Source: Bradyrhizobium diazoefficiens (GTDB lineage Bacteria; Pseudomonadota; Alphaproteobacteria; Rhizobiales; Xanthobacteraceae). From it: a DNA stretch of 41,279 nt. A model generated the notes under the pieces. The model ran no database searches. It had not been told where the DNA came from and worked only from the letters and a program-made list of their open reading frames with translations. The position numbers and the translations under genes were made by a program. Shown one piece after another: positions 24,677 through 34,300 of the stretch (its first letter is position 1; every line of letters begins with the position of its first letter). The stretch is from NCBI RefSeq assembly GCF_018129965.1, contig NZ_JAFCKW010000039.1:1-41279 (forward strand), read 5' to 3'.

Positions 24677-26110
24677 CTAGCCTGGAAATTCCGCCAGGCC
24701 GAACTTGGTGGATGGCTGCGGGTAGCTCGCCCGTGCCGTGCGCACGAGCGGACCGATCGCAACCAGAGTGGCGAACAACAACGCAATTTCGATGTGGTAG
24801 ACGACGCTGTATCCCGTCGATGGATCCGTCAGCGCACGGCCGAGCGCGCCGTTCGACGCCAGCGACGTCACGGCATCGCGAATGCCGCCGCCGAGCGCGA
24901 TCCCGCCGCCCGCCGCAGTCGCCTGCACGGCACCCCAGGTGCCCAGCGCCAATCCGCTTTCGCCATCGCGCGCCAGCGCCATCGCGGCGGTGAGCGTTCC
25001 CGCCGCAAACAGCCCGCCGCCGAAACCGATCAGCGCGGTCCCGATCCGGAACAACAGCACCGAGCCCAGGGGCGCGGCGAAGATCACCGCGGCGAACGCG
25101 AACACGCCCGCCACCGCGCCGAAGCCGGCGATGCGATAAGGATCGGCGTTGCGCCCCAGCGTCCTCGCGGCAAGACCGAATCCGGCCAGCGTGCCGAGCG
25201 CGAAGAACGCCGTGAGCGCCGTGGTCTGGCCCACGGTGAGCTTGAGGATTTCGGCGCCATAGGGCTCGAGCAAAATATCCTGCATCGAGAAGGCCGCGGT
25301 GCCGAGCGCCACTGCGACGAGGACGCGCGCCGAGCCGCCGCCATTGCGGAACCTGGCCCAGGAGTGCTGGAATTCGGGGCGCTCCCGGGCTGCCGACGTC
25401 AGCGCGGGATTGCGCGCTTCCTGCTTCCACAGGGCGGCGATGTTGAGCAGCAACTGCGTGACGGCGACGCCCTGAATCACCTGGATCAGGCGGATCTCGT
25501 TGAAGTTGCGCAACAGCTCGCTGAAGATCAGGGCGCTGCCGGCCATCCCGAACAGCAGCATCACGTAGAGGAAGGCGACCACGCGCGGCCGCGAGGTTTC
25601 AGGCGCGAGATCCGTTGCGAGCGCGAGGCCCGCCGTCTGCGCCGTATGCATCCCGGCACCGACCAGCAGGAAGGCCAGCGCCGCACCGAATTGTCCGTAA
25701 ACCGCGGGATATTCCCCGGTGCCCGACAGCACCAGCAGCGCAAAGGGCAGGATGGCGAAGCCGCCGAACTGGATCAGCGTTCCCATCCAGATGTAGGGCA
25801 CCCTGCGCCAGCCAAGGACCGAGCGATGATTGTCGGATTTGAAACCGATCAGAACACGGAACGGCGCGAACACCAGCGGGATCGACACCATCAGGGAGAC
25901 CAGCAGCGTGGACACGCCGAGCTCGACGATCATCACGCGGTTGAGCGTGCCGTTCAGCAGCACGATCGAAATGCCCGTCGACACCTGGAACAGCGACAGA
26001 CGCAGCAACCGCCCGAGCGGAAGCTCCGTCGTTGCCGCGTCGGCAAAGGGAAGGAAGCGGGTCCCGAGCCGCATCCAGCCTTTTGCCAATGTCGACGAAA
26101 TCCGGGTCAT
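24677..26110 (-). CDS. lhaA: LhaA, light-harvesting complex assembly protein (PucC/BCH2 family)
   Basis: This 477-residue, 12-helix MFS-type membrane protein is thought to deliver bacteriochlorophyll to LH1 or help assembly. The family motif GFKSDNHRSVLGWRRVPYIW is present near residues 90-110. The frame is open 540 nt further upstream, inside bchM. I set the start at 26110 because it gives MTRISSTLAKGWMRLGTRFL, the usual amphipathic N-terminus, and a 4-nt ATGA overlap with the bchM stop. Confidence 0.92.
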   Translation of the reverse strand: MTRISSTLAKGWMRLGTRFLPFADAATTELPLGRLLRLSLFQVSTGISIVLLNGTLNRVMIVELGVSTLLVSLMVSIPLVFAPFRVLIGFKSDNHRSVLGWRRVPYIWMGTLIQFGGFAILPFALLVLSGTGEYPAVYGQFGAALAFLLVGAGMHTAQTAGLALATDLAPETSRPRVVAFLYVMLLFGMAGSALIFSELLRNFNEIRLIQVIQGVAVTQLLLNIAALWKQEARNPALTSAARERPEFQHSWARFRNGGGSARVLVAVALGTAAFSMQDILLEPYGAEILKLTVGQTTALTAFFALGTLAGFGLAARTLGRNADPYRIAGFGAVAGVFAFAAVIFAAPLGSVLLFRIGTALIGFGGGLFAAGTLTAAMALARDGESGLALGTWGAVQATAAGGGIALGGGIRDAVTSLASNGALGRALTDPSTGYSVVYHIEIALLFATLVAIGPLVRTARASYPQPSTKFGLAEFPG

Positions 26111-26808
26111 CGGCCAGTCATCTCCAAAGCCTGCGACTTGTAGAATCCGCTGTTCACGCGATGGCTGCGGCCGAGCTGCCAACGGTCGAGGCCCTCCTCC
26201 GACATCAGCAATTGGCGCAATTTCTGCTCGCTGACGGGCTCGATCGCCGGCGCGCGATCGCCGCGCGGGAACAGCCGGCCGACCGCATGCATCACGGCCA
26301 GCGCCGGTGTTTTCGGCGCGAACGTCACCAGCAGGGCCTCGGCAGTCCGCTGCGCCAGACCGGCCATCACGCGGCATGTATCCGCCGGGCGATAATGGAT
26401 CAGCGAGTCCATCGCGACCACGAAGTCGAACTTGCCGAGCTTGGGATCGAGCATGTCGCCGGAGCGGAAATCGATGGCCGAGGAATCGAGGTCCGACGGC
26501 AGCCGCTCGCGCGCCACCGACACCAGCGTCGGTGACAGATCGATCGCGACCACGCGCGCGCCGCGCCGGGCCGCCTCGATCGACAACGCACCAGTGCCGC
26601 ATCCGGCGTCGAGCAATCGCGCGCCGCCCATGTTCTGCGGCAGCCACGACAGCAGCGTGTTGCGCATCTCGTCGCGCCCCGCGCGGACGGTGGCCCTGAT
26701 GCGGCCGACCGGCGCATCCGACGTCAGTTTGGCCCAGGCATCGACCGCGGTCCGGTCGAAATAGGTCTCAAGCTCGCCACGGCGTTCGAGATAGGTTGCA
26801 ATCGACAT
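26107..26808 (-). CDS. bchM: Mg-protoporphyrin IX O-methyltransferase
   Basis: BchM methylates the C13 propionate of Mg-protoporphyrin IX using S-adenosylmethionine, giving the substrate of AcsF. The 233-residue protein has the SAM-binding loop LLDAGCGTGAL (about 65-75), the acidic strand end ARVVAIDLS, and FDFVVAMDSLIHY. The N-terminus MSIATYLERRGELETYFDRT matches the family. Its ATG overlaps the bchL stop by one base. Confidence 0.96.
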   Translation of the reverse strand: MSIATYLERRGELETYFDRTAVDAWAKLTSDAPVGRIRATVRAGRDEMRNTLLSWLPQNMGGARLLDAGCGTGALSIEAARRGARVVAIDLSPTLVSVARERLPSDLDSSAIDFRSGDMLDPKLGKFDFVVAMDSLIHYRPADTCRVMAGLAQRTAEALLVTFAPKTPALAVMHAVGRLFPRGDRAPAIEPVSEQKLRQLLMSEEGLDRWQLGRSHRVNSGFYKSQALEMTGR

Positions 26809-27737
26809 CAGTCGAACCCCAGCAGATCGAAGATTTCACGGTCCTTGAGCGATTTGCCAGGCAAGGGCTCGATCGTGCCAGCCCAGAGTTCGGCGGCGAG
26901 CCGCATGTATTCGTCGGTCACGGCCTTCAACTCCGGCGTCTCGTCCATTTCGAACAGCGTCGATTTCTTCAGGCGACTCTTGCGGATGACATCGAGATCC
27001 GGGAAATGCGCGACGCGCTTCAAGCCGGCCTGCTCGGCATAACGATCGATCTGGTCGGTATCCTTGCTGCGGTTGGCGATGACGCCGCCGAGCCGGACGC
27101 CGTAGTTCTTCGACTTGGCCTCGATCGCGGCCACGATGCGGTTCATCGCGAAGATCGAGTCGAAATCATTGGCGGCGACGATCAGCGCACGGTCGGAATG
27201 CTGCAGCGGGGCGGCAAAGCCGCCGCAGACGACGTCGCCGAGCACGTCGAAGATCACCACGTCGGTGTCTTCGAGCAGATGGTGTTCCTTCAGAAGCTTC
27301 ACGGTCTGGCCCACTACGTAGCCGCCGCAGCCGGTCCCGGCGGGCGGGCCACCGGCCTCCAAACACATCACGCCGTTGTATCCCTGGAACACGAAGTCCT
27401 CGGGGCGAAGCTCCTCGGCGTGAAAATTCACGGATTCCAGCACGTCGATCACGGTCGGCACCAGCCGCTTGGTCAGCGTGAAGGTCGAGTCATGTTTGGG
27501 ATCGCAGCCGATCTGCAGCACGCGCTTGCCGAGCTTGGAGAATGCCACCGACAGGTTCGACGATGTCGTGCTCTTGCCGATGCCGCCCTTTCCGTAGACC
27601 GAGAACACTTTTGCGGTGCCGATCTTGAGCTTGGGATCGAGCTGGACCTGAACACTGCCCTCGCCGTCACCGCAACGCGAGAGACTCTTCAGCTTCAAAT
27701 GTCCTTCGAGCGCGGAGGGAGGACTCTGGATATTCAT
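26808..27737 (-). CDS. bchL: Light-independent protochlorophyllide reductase, iron protein BchL
   Basis: BchL is the NifH-like ATPase that passes electrons to BchN-BchB. The 309-residue protein has the P-loop GKGGIGKST (about 49-57), CDPKHDSTFTL, and two cluster cysteines, C137 (GTGCGG) and C171 (DVVCGG). Their spacing of 34 residues is that of the NifH/BchL 4Fe-4S bridge. A roughly 40-residue N-terminal extension precedes the core, as in other purple-bacterial BchL. The ATG overlaps the bchH stop (ATGA). Confidence 0.97.
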   Translation of the reverse strand: MNIQSPPSALEGHLKLKSLSRCGDGEGSVQVQLDPKLKIGTAKVFSVYGKGGIGKSTTSSNLSVAFSKLGKRVLQIGCDPKHDSTFTLTKRLVPTVIDVLESVNFHAEELRPEDFVFQGYNGVMCLEAGGPPAGTGCGGYVVGQTVKLLKEHHLLEDTDVVIFDVLGDVVCGGFAAPLQHSDRALIVAANDFDSIFAMNRIVAAIEAKSKNYGVRLGGVIANRSKDTDQIDRYAEQAGLKRVAHFPDLDVIRKSRLKKSTLFEMDETPELKAVTDEYMRLAAELWAGTIEPLPGKSLKDREIFDLLGFD

Positions 27738-30700
27738 GCGGCAACTCCCACGCCTTCAAGGCGGTCTTCGAGCTCTTCGCCTGCCCTGCGCAGGACATCG
27801 AGCATCTCCGGATCGGGCGACCAGTATTTGCGTTCGTGCGCCTCGATCAGCCGGTTCGCGACTTTTGCGGAGGCCACCGGATTGAGCGAGGCGAGGCGCT
27901 CGCGCATTTCGGGATCGAGCATGAAGGTCTCGGTCAGCTGCCGGTAGACCCAGGGCGCCACCTCGCCTGTGGTCGCCGACCAGCCCATCGTGTTGGTGAC
28001 GTGCTCCTCGATCTGGCGAACGCCCTCGTAGCCATGCTTGAGCATGCCCTCGTACCATTTCGGATTGAGCATCCGGGTGCGGGTTTCGAGCGAGACCTGC
28101 TCCGACAGCGTCCGCACCGTGCCCGCGCCGCGGGTCTGATCGCCGATATAGACCGGCGCCGACTGGCCGCCCTTGGCCATTTTCACGGCGCGGCTGATGC
28201 CGCCCAGCGTGTCGAAATAATGATCCACGGTGGTCACGCCGAGCTCGACCGAATCGAGGTTCTGGTAGGCGAGATCGACCGTGGCGAGCGCGGTCTTCAA
28301 CAGCGCGGTCTGCTGAACCGGCTGTCCCTTGAGGCCGTAGGCAAAGCTCTTGCGACGGGTATAGGTCTCGGCCAGTTCGTCCTCGTTGTCCCAGCGGCCG
28401 TTTTCGACCAGATGGTTGACGTTCGAGCCGTAGGCGCCGTCGGCATTGCCGAACACGCGCAACGAGGCCGTTTCGAGGTCGCAATGATTCGCAAGCTGGA
28501 ACGCCAGCGCGTGCTTGCGAACGAAATTCCGGTCGACCGGCTCGTCGGCGGATGCGGCCAGGAAGCAGGCCTCGGCCAGCAGCTTGATCTGCAGCGGCAG
28601 CAGGTCGCGGAAGATGCCGGACATGGTGATGATGACGTCGATCCGCGGCCGGTTGAGCTGGTCGAGCGGGATCAATTCGGCGCCGGTCAGGCGGCCATAA
28701 CCGTCGAAGCGTGGTCGTGCCCCGAGCAAGGCCAACGCCTGCCCGATCGGCGCGCCCTCGTTCTTGAGATTGTCGGTGCCCCAAAGCACGATCGCAACCG
28801 ATTCCGGAATCCCGTGTCCTTCGCCGACATGCTTGTCGATCAAACGCTGCGCCTGGAGCGCTCCATCCTGGACCGCAAAGGCGCTGGGAATACGGAACGG
28901 ATCGAAACCATGGAGATTGCGCCCGGTCGGCAGGATCGCGGGGGTACGCAGGAGATCGCCGCCTGGCGCGGGACGTATGAACCCGCCGTCCAGCGCATGC
29001 AGGATCGCCGGCAGTTCGTGATCCTGTTGGAGAATACGATCGATGCCGGCCAACTCCTTGTAGAGCAACAGTGCAGCGTCGTCCTTCCCAGCCAGTGCTT
29101 CGGGCGCCTCGCCCGTTACCAGCGCTTCAAAGATCGATTTGTCCGGACGCGCACCGTGCGAGGCGTCGGCAACCGCCTGCAGCATCTCGACCCGCTGCTG
29201 CACCGACGGCGTTTCACCGACGACGTGCAGGCCGTGGGGGATCAAGGTGTATTCGAGCTCGAGCACGGCTTCCGACAATTTACCGATCGCTATCGCCGGA
29301 TTGGTCCACGCAGGCTCGGCCTCGGTCAGTTCCAGCGCGCTGGCCTGGGCCTGGATCAGGGTCGCGAGGTCGCCGCGCTCCGCATCGTCTTCAGGGGCAA
29401 GACCGCGCCAGCGCTCGATCGAGGCCTTCAGCTCGACCAGGCCCTTGTAGAGTCCGGCATGGGCGACCGGCGGCGTCAGATAGCTGATCAGCGTCGCGGC
29501 CGAACGGCGCTTGGCGATCGTGCCTTCCGACGGGTTGTTCGAGGCATAGAGATAGAGGTTCGGCAGCTCGCCGATCATGCGATCCGGCCAGCATGCGCCG
29601 GAGAGGCCGGCCTGCTTGCCCGGCATGAATTCGAGCGCGCCGTGGGTGCCGAAGTGCAGAACCGCGCCGGCCCCGAAATCCTCGCGCAGCCAGCGATAGA
29701 ACGCCGAGAAGGCATGCGTGGGCGCAAAGCCCTTCTCGAACAACAGCCGCATCGGATCGCCCTCGTAGCCGAAGGCGGGCTGGATGCCGACGAAGACATT
29801 GCCGAAGCGCTCGCCCAGTACGAAGATCGAGCTGCCGTCGCTCTGCTGCTTGCCGGGTGCCGGGCCCCATTGCGCCTCGATCTGACGCAGCCATTTTTCG
29901 TTCCGAACGTGATCGCCCGCCGCAATTCGGGCATGGACGTTGGCATCAGCGCCGAAGCGGGCGGCATTGCCGACCACGATGCGGTCCCGCAAAGCGTCGG
30001 CACTCTCGGGCAATTCGACCTGATAGCCCTCGCGCTTCATGGCGGAAAGCGTGCGATGCAGGGACTCGAATACCGACAGAAACGCCGCGGTGCCGGTGTT
30101 GCCGGCATTCGGCGGGAAGTTGAACAGGACGATTGCGACCTTGCGATCGCGTCGTTCCGACCGGCGCGTCGCGACCAGGCGGGCCGTGCGCGCAGCCAGC
30201 ATCTCGGCGCGTTCGCTGCACACGTGCATTTCGCCGCCGGTCTCGGCCGATGCAAAGATGCAGGCGCGCTCACAGCCGGTGCAGGGAGCGCCTGCGCCGT
30301 CGGAGCGGCCGCCATAGACCATCGGGCCCGCAGCACCGTCCAGTTCCGGGATCGCCACCATGATGGTGCTCTCCACCGGCATCAGACCGCGATCCGAAGC
30401 CCCCCACTGCTCGAGTGTCTGGAATTCGACGGGATGCGCCGACAGATAGGGCACGTCGAGCCTGGCGAGAATGTCCTCGGCTGCCCGGGAGTCATTGTAG
30501 GCGGGACCGCCGACCAGCGAGAATCCGGTGAGCGAGACCACCGCATCCACGGCGCTGCGCCCATCCTTCATGAAGAAACGTTCGATCGCCGGCCGCTGGT
30601 CGAGCCCGCTGGCGAAGACGGGAATCACGCGCAGCCCCTTCGCCTCGAAGGCGGCGATCACGCCATCATAGTGGCCGGCATTTCCGGCCAGCAGATAGGA

Positions 30701-31462
30701 GCGCAGCAGCAGCAGTCCCACGGTGCCGCGCTCGCCAGCCACGGCAGGCAGGCGATCGGCTTCATCGGCGATGCGTCCCTTGAGGCGCGGGTGGTAGACG
30801 CCGATATCGGCATAATCGACCGGCGCCTCGGCCTTGACGATGCCGCGCAGGCCGCGGCGCGGACCGTCGGCGTAGCGGTCGACCAGCAGGCGGATCATGT
30901 TGGCGATGTTCTGCTCGGAACCGGCCAGCCAGTATTGCAGAGTCAGGAAATAGGCGCGCATGTCCTGCGCGGTGCCGGGGATGAAGCGGAGCAGCTTCGG
31001 CAATTGCCGCAGCATCTTCATCTCGCCCTTGCCGCCCGGGCTGCCTTTGCGATTGCCGCGCAGCTTCTTGAGCCATGCGATGGCGCCCAGCGCCTCGCCG
31101 CTCATGTCGAACTTGCCGACGCGCGTCAGCTTGACCACCTCGGACGCCGACATGCAGCAGATCATCGCGTCGCAATCGTTGCGCCGGGCGACGAGCGCCG
31201 GCATCACGAGACGCACATGGTCGTCGAGAAACAGCATGGTGGCGATCACGATGTCGCCGCGGGCGATGTCGTCCCTGCAACGATCGAGCGCAACGTCGTC
31301 GGTGCCCCATTCGTCGGCGGAATGGACCGCGAGCGTCAGCCCCGGGAAATGCCCTTTGAGCAGCCTCTCGGCCCGCGCGGCCGCGCTGGACAGATGACTG
31401 TCCATTGTCACGACGACGACCCGGAGGGGCGTCGCGTCAGCGGGCGTAATGCGCTTTGGCAT
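27734..31462 (-). CDS. bchH: Magnesium chelatase, subunit H
   Basis: BchH binds protoporphyrin IX and, with BchI and BchD (not in this window), inserts Mg2+. The 1242-residue protein is of the CobN/BchH family; it begins MPKRITPADATPLRVVVVTM and has LLLRSYLLAGNAGHYDGVI, VLHFGTHGALEFMPGKQAGL with its histidines, and a CysX2Cys-containing insert GAPCTGCERAC. A TTG 15 nt further upstream is possible. The gene overlaps bchB by 26 nt. It is the first committed step of the bacteriochlorophyll branch, so expression here is probably regulated with the whole operon. Confidence 0.97.
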   Translation of the reverse strand: MPKRITPADATPLRVVVVTMDSHLSSAAARAERLLKGHFPGLTLAVHSADEWGTDDVALDRCRDDIARGDIVIATMLFLDDHVRLVMPALVARRNDCDAMICCMSASEVVKLTRVGKFDMSGEALGAIAWLKKLRGNRKGSPGGKGEMKMLRQLPKLLRFIPGTAQDMRAYFLTLQYWLAGSEQNIANMIRLLVDRYADGPRRGLRGIVKAEAPVDYADIGVYHPRLKGRIADEADRLPAVAGERGTVGLLLLRSYLLAGNAGHYDGVIAAFEAKGLRVIPVFASGLDQRPAIERFFMKDGRSAVDAVVSLTGFSLVGGPAYNDSRAAEDILARLDVPYLSAHPVEFQTLEQWGASDRGLMPVESTIMVAIPELDGAAGPMVYGGRSDGAGAPCTGCERACIFASAETGGEMHVCSERAEMLAARTARLVATRRSERRDRKVAIVLFNFPPNAGNTGTAAFLSVFESLHRTLSAMKREGYQVELPESADALRDRIVVGNAARFGADANVHARIAAGDHVRNEKWLRQIEAQWGPAPGKQQSDGSSIFVLGERFGNVFVGIQPAFGYEGDPMRLLFEKGFAPTHAFSAFYRWLREDFGAGAVLHFGTHGALEFMPGKQAGLSGACWPDRMIGELPNLYLYASNNPSEGTIAKRRSAATLISYLTPPVAHAGLYKGLVELKASIERWRGLAPEDDAERGDLATLIQAQASALELTEAEPAWTNPAIAIGKLSEAVLELEYTLIPHGLHVVGETPSVQQRVEMLQAVADASHGARPDKSIFEALVTGEAPEALAGKDDAALLLYKELAGIDRILQQDHELPAILHALDGGFIRPAPGGDLLRTPAILPTGRNLHGFDPFRIPSAFAVQDGALQAQRLIDKHVGEGHGIPESVAIVLWGTDNLKNEGAPIGQALALLGARPRFDGYGRLTGAELIPLDQLNRPRIDVIITMSGIFRDLLPLQIKLLAEACFLAASADEPVDRNFVRKHALAFQLANHCDLETASLRVFGNADGAYGSNVNHLVENGRWDNEDELAETYTRRKSFAYGLKGQPVQQTALLKTALATVDLAYQNLDSVELGVTTVDHYFDTLGGISRAVKMAKGGQSAPVYIGDQTRGAGTVRTLSEQVSLETRTRMLNPKWYEGMLKHGYEGVRQIEEHVTNTMGWSATTGEVAPWVYRQLTETFMLDPEMRERLASLNPVASAKVANRLIEAHERKYWSPDPEMLDVLRRAGEELEDRLEGVGVAA

Positions 31463-33014
31463 CGTAGAGTGTCTCAATGGTTATGGTGGAAACGCCGTTT
31501 TCATTGGCGAAGCGTTCGGTGTTGCGGCGTGCCTTGCCGCGAACGAAGAATGGAATTTTGCGCAGCTCCTTCTCGGCGTCGCTCGCCCAGACGACGGATA
31601 TTTCGGATGCCATCGCGGCCGCCGCGACGGGGTCGGCCGGCACGGCTTGCGGCACGGCGGCGGAGTGCCCTGCCCCGAGATGCGACGGCACGGCGCCGTC
31701 CACGAATTCGAAATCGTCCTTGAACATCGCCAGCAGATGCTCTTCGAGGCCCATCATCAGCGGATGCACCCAGGTGTCGAAGATCACATTGGCGCCTTCG
31801 AACCCCATCTGCGGCGCATAGCGCGCCGGAAAGTCCTGCACATGCACCGGCGCCGAGATCACGGCGCAGGGAATGCCGAGGCGCTTGGCGATATGGCGCT
31901 CCATCTGCGTCCCCAGCACCAGCTCAGGCTGCAGTTCGGCGACCTTCGCCTCGACTTCCAGATAATCGTCGGTGATCAGCGGCTCGACGTCATGGCGTTT
32001 GGCGGCGTCGCGGATTTCGCGGGCGAATTCGCGGCTATAGGTGCCGAGCCCGACGACCTTGAAGCCGAGTTCGTCGGATGCAATGCGCGCCGCGGCCACG
32101 GCGTGGGTGGCATCTCCAAAGATGAAAACACGCTTTCCGGTGAGATAGGTCGAGTCGACCGAACGCGAGTACCACGGCAGCCGGGTCGAGGCCGAGGCCA
32201 GCGTCGCCGACGCATCCACACCGGCAAGCTTCGCCACTTCCTCGACGAATTCGCGAGTGGCCGACACGCCGATCGGAACGATCCTGGTGAAGGGCTGACC
32301 GAACGTCCGTTGCAGCCATGCAGCGGCCTGGCCCGCGATTTCGGGATACAGCACGACGTTGAAATCGGCCTCGCCGAGTCTTGCGATATCGGCCGGGGTC
32401 GCCCCCATCGGCGCCGTGACATTCACGTCGATGCCGAGCTTCGCCAGCAGCGACGTGATCTCGACGATATCGTCGCGGTGGCGGAAACCGAGGGCGGTCG
32501 GGCCAAGAAGATTGCAGCGGGCGCGCACGCCGGTTGCGCGCTCCGGGCGCGGTGTTCCCGGCGCCGGCGCCGATGGGCCGGCGAGCGCGCGCACCAACTG
32601 ATAGAACGTTTCGGCCGCGCCCCAGTTTTCCTTGCGCTGATAGGCCGGCAGATCGACGGCCACCACGGGAATGGGAAGCGCGAGCGCACGCGCGAGACCA
32701 CCGGGATCGTCCTGGATCAGCGACCCCGTGCAGGAGGCGCCGACCAGCATCGCCTGCGGCTGGAAGCGATCATAGGCATTTTGGGCCGCGGTCTTGAACA
32801 GTTCGGCGGTGTCACCGCCGAGATCCCGCGCGGAGAACGTCGTGTAGGTCACGGGTGGACGCCGGTCGCGGCGTTCGATCATCGTGAACAGCAGATCGGC
32901 ATAGGTATCGCCCTGCGGCGCATGGAGCACGTAATGCAGGCCTTCCATCCCCGTCGCGACGCGCATTGCGCCGACATGGGGAGGTCCTTCATATGTCCAC
33001 ACCGTGAGCTGCAT
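31437..33014 (-). CDS. bchB: Light-independent protochlorophyllide reductase, subunit B
   Basis: BchB forms with BchN the NifDK-like catalytic tetramer that reduces ring D of protochlorophyllide in the dark. The 525-residue protein starts MQLTVWTYEGPPHVGAMRVA. Asp36 (in HAPQGDTYAD) sits at the position of the unusual Asp ligand of the NB-cluster described for Rhodobacter BchB. MLVGASCTGSLIQDDPGG and the C-terminal WASDAEKELRKIPFFVRGKA are also characteristic. It starts 2 nt after the bchN stop. Confidence 0.97.
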   Translation of the reverse strand: MQLTVWTYEGPPHVGAMRVATGMEGLHYVLHAPQGDTYADLLFTMIERRDRRPPVTYTTFSARDLGGDTAELFKTAAQNAYDRFQPQAMLVGASCTGSLIQDDPGGLARALALPIPVVAVDLPAYQRKENWGAAETFYQLVRALAGPSAPAPGTPRPERATGVRARCNLLGPTALGFRHRDDIVEITSLLAKLGIDVNVTAPMGATPADIARLGEADFNVVLYPEIAGQAAAWLQRTFGQPFTRIVPIGVSATREFVEEVAKLAGVDASATLASASTRLPWYSRSVDSTYLTGKRVFIFGDATHAVAAARIASDELGFKVVGLGTYSREFAREIRDAAKRHDVEPLITDDYLEVEAKVAELQPELVLGTQMERHIAKRLGIPCAVISAPVHVQDFPARYAPQMGFEGANVIFDTWVHPLMMGLEEHLLAMFKDDFEFVDGAVPSHLGAGHSAAVPQAVPADPVAAAAMASEISVVWASDAEKELRKIPFFVRGKARRNTERFANENGVSTITIETLYDAKAHYAR

Positions 33015-33016
33015 GA

Positions 33017-34300
33017 TCAGGCCACCAGCTTCGCGCGGCGCACCAGGGGGCGCGCGAACAGTTCGGCAAGATCGGCCGCCTGCTCGTAGCCCTGGATGGG
33101 CGTGAACACGAGTTCGATCGACCATTTCGTGGTGATGCCCTCGGCCTCCAGCGGATTGGCAAGTCCAAGCCCGCAGACCACGAGATCGGGCCGCGCCAGC
33201 CGGCAGCGATCGAGCTGAAGGTCGACGTCCTGCCCTTCCGACAGCACGACATCATCCGGCAACAGCCTGAGCTCTTCGGCGAGGTGCTCGCGGTGCAGAT
33301 AGGGTGTGCCGACCTCGACCAGCTGCATCGACAATTCCCGCGACAGAAACCGCGCCAGGGGAATTTCGAGCTGGGAATCCGGGAACAGGAAGATGCGGCG
33401 ACCACCGAGTTGATCGCGATAGCGAACCAGCGCCCGCTCGGCCCTGATCCGATGGGGGTGCGTGACGCTCTCGAACAGTGCGGGCGCGACGCCGAAGGCA
33501 TCGGCTGCTGCACGCAGCCATGCCGTCGTGCCCTCGACGCCCAGCGGGAACGGCGCAGCCAATCGCGTGGCACCGCGGTCTTCCAGGGCACGCGCCGTAT
33601 CAGTGAGAAAGGGCTGAGCGAGCAGAAATCGTGTGTTCGGTCCGATGTCCGGAAGCACGCTGGCCTTGCGCGGCGGCAGGAACTGGACACGGCCAAGGCC
33701 CAGCGCGTCGAACATCCGGATGAACTGGTCCTCGACCACGTCGGCCAGCGCGCCTACGATCAGCAATTGGGCCTCACCCGTCCGGGCCTGAGGGGCCGCG
33801 GGAACGAGCGAAGCGAGACAGGCATCCTCGCCTTGCGTGAAGGTCGTCTCGATTCCGCTGCCTGAGTAATTGAGGATGCGGACCGCAGGCGAGAACTTCT
33901 GCGACAGGCGCAAGGCTGCGCGCGACAGATCGAGCTTGATGACCTCGGACGGGCAGGAGCCCACCAGGAACAGCAGCCGGATCTCCGGCCGCCGCGCGAT
34001 CAGCTGCGCCACGATGCGATCGAGCTCATCATTGGCATCGGTGAGCCCGGCGAGATCCTTCTCTTCCATGATCGCGGTTGCAAATCGCGGTTCGGCGAAG
34101 ATCATGACGCCGGCGGCGGACTGAATGAGATGCGCGCAGGTGCGCGAGCCCACCACCAGGAAGAACGCATCCTGGATCTTGCGATGCAGCCAGACGATTC
34201 CGGTCAGCCCGCAGAACACTTCGCGCTGGCCGTTCTCGCGACGGACCGGCTTGGGCGCGGCTTCGGCGGCAACCGTACATCCCTGCACATGCACATTCAT
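33017..34300 (-). CDS. bchN: Light-independent protochlorophyllide reductase, subunit N
   Basis: BchN carries three of the four NB-cluster ligands. In this 427-residue protein Cys30 (VFCGLTG), Cys55 (SRTCAHL) and Cys116 (VGSCPSEV) have spacings of 25 and 61 residues, the same as C26, C51 and C112 of Rhodobacter BchN. The start at 34300 overlaps the bchF stop (ATGA); the longer frame upstream is inside bchF. All the cluster residues needed for activity are present. Confidence 0.97.
   Translation of the reverse strand: MNVHVQGCTVAAEAAPKPVRRENGQREVFCGLTGIVWLHRKIQDAFFLVVGSRTCAHLIQSAAGVMIFAEPRFATAIMEEKDLAGLTDANDELDRIVAQLIARRPEIRLLFLVGSCPSEVIKLDLSRAALRLSQKFSPAVRILNYSGSGIETTFTQGEDACLASLVPAAPQARTGEAQLLIVGALADVVEDQFIRMFDALGLGRVQFLPPRKASVLPDIGPNTRFLLAQPFLTDTARALEDRGATRLAAPFPLGVEGTTAWLRAAADAFGVAPALFESVTHPHRIRAERALVRYRDQLGGRRIFLFPDSQLEIPLARFLSRELSMQLVEVGTPYLHREHLAEELRLLPDDVVLSEGQDVDLQLDRCRLARPDLVVCGLGLANPLEAEGITTKWSIELVFTPIQGYEQAADLAELFARPLVRRAKLVA

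Noticed and set aside
24677..26647. Longer form of lhaA starting at 26647
   Set aside because: The extra N-terminal part is the out-of-frame image of bchM; the start at 26110 gives the normal N-terminus and the ATGA overlap.
27836..31723. Very long plus-strand open frame (1295 codons) opposite bchH
   Set aside because: A shadow of the high-GC bchH codon pattern. The translation is Arg/Gln/His-rich without any domain, while bchH is intact and typical.
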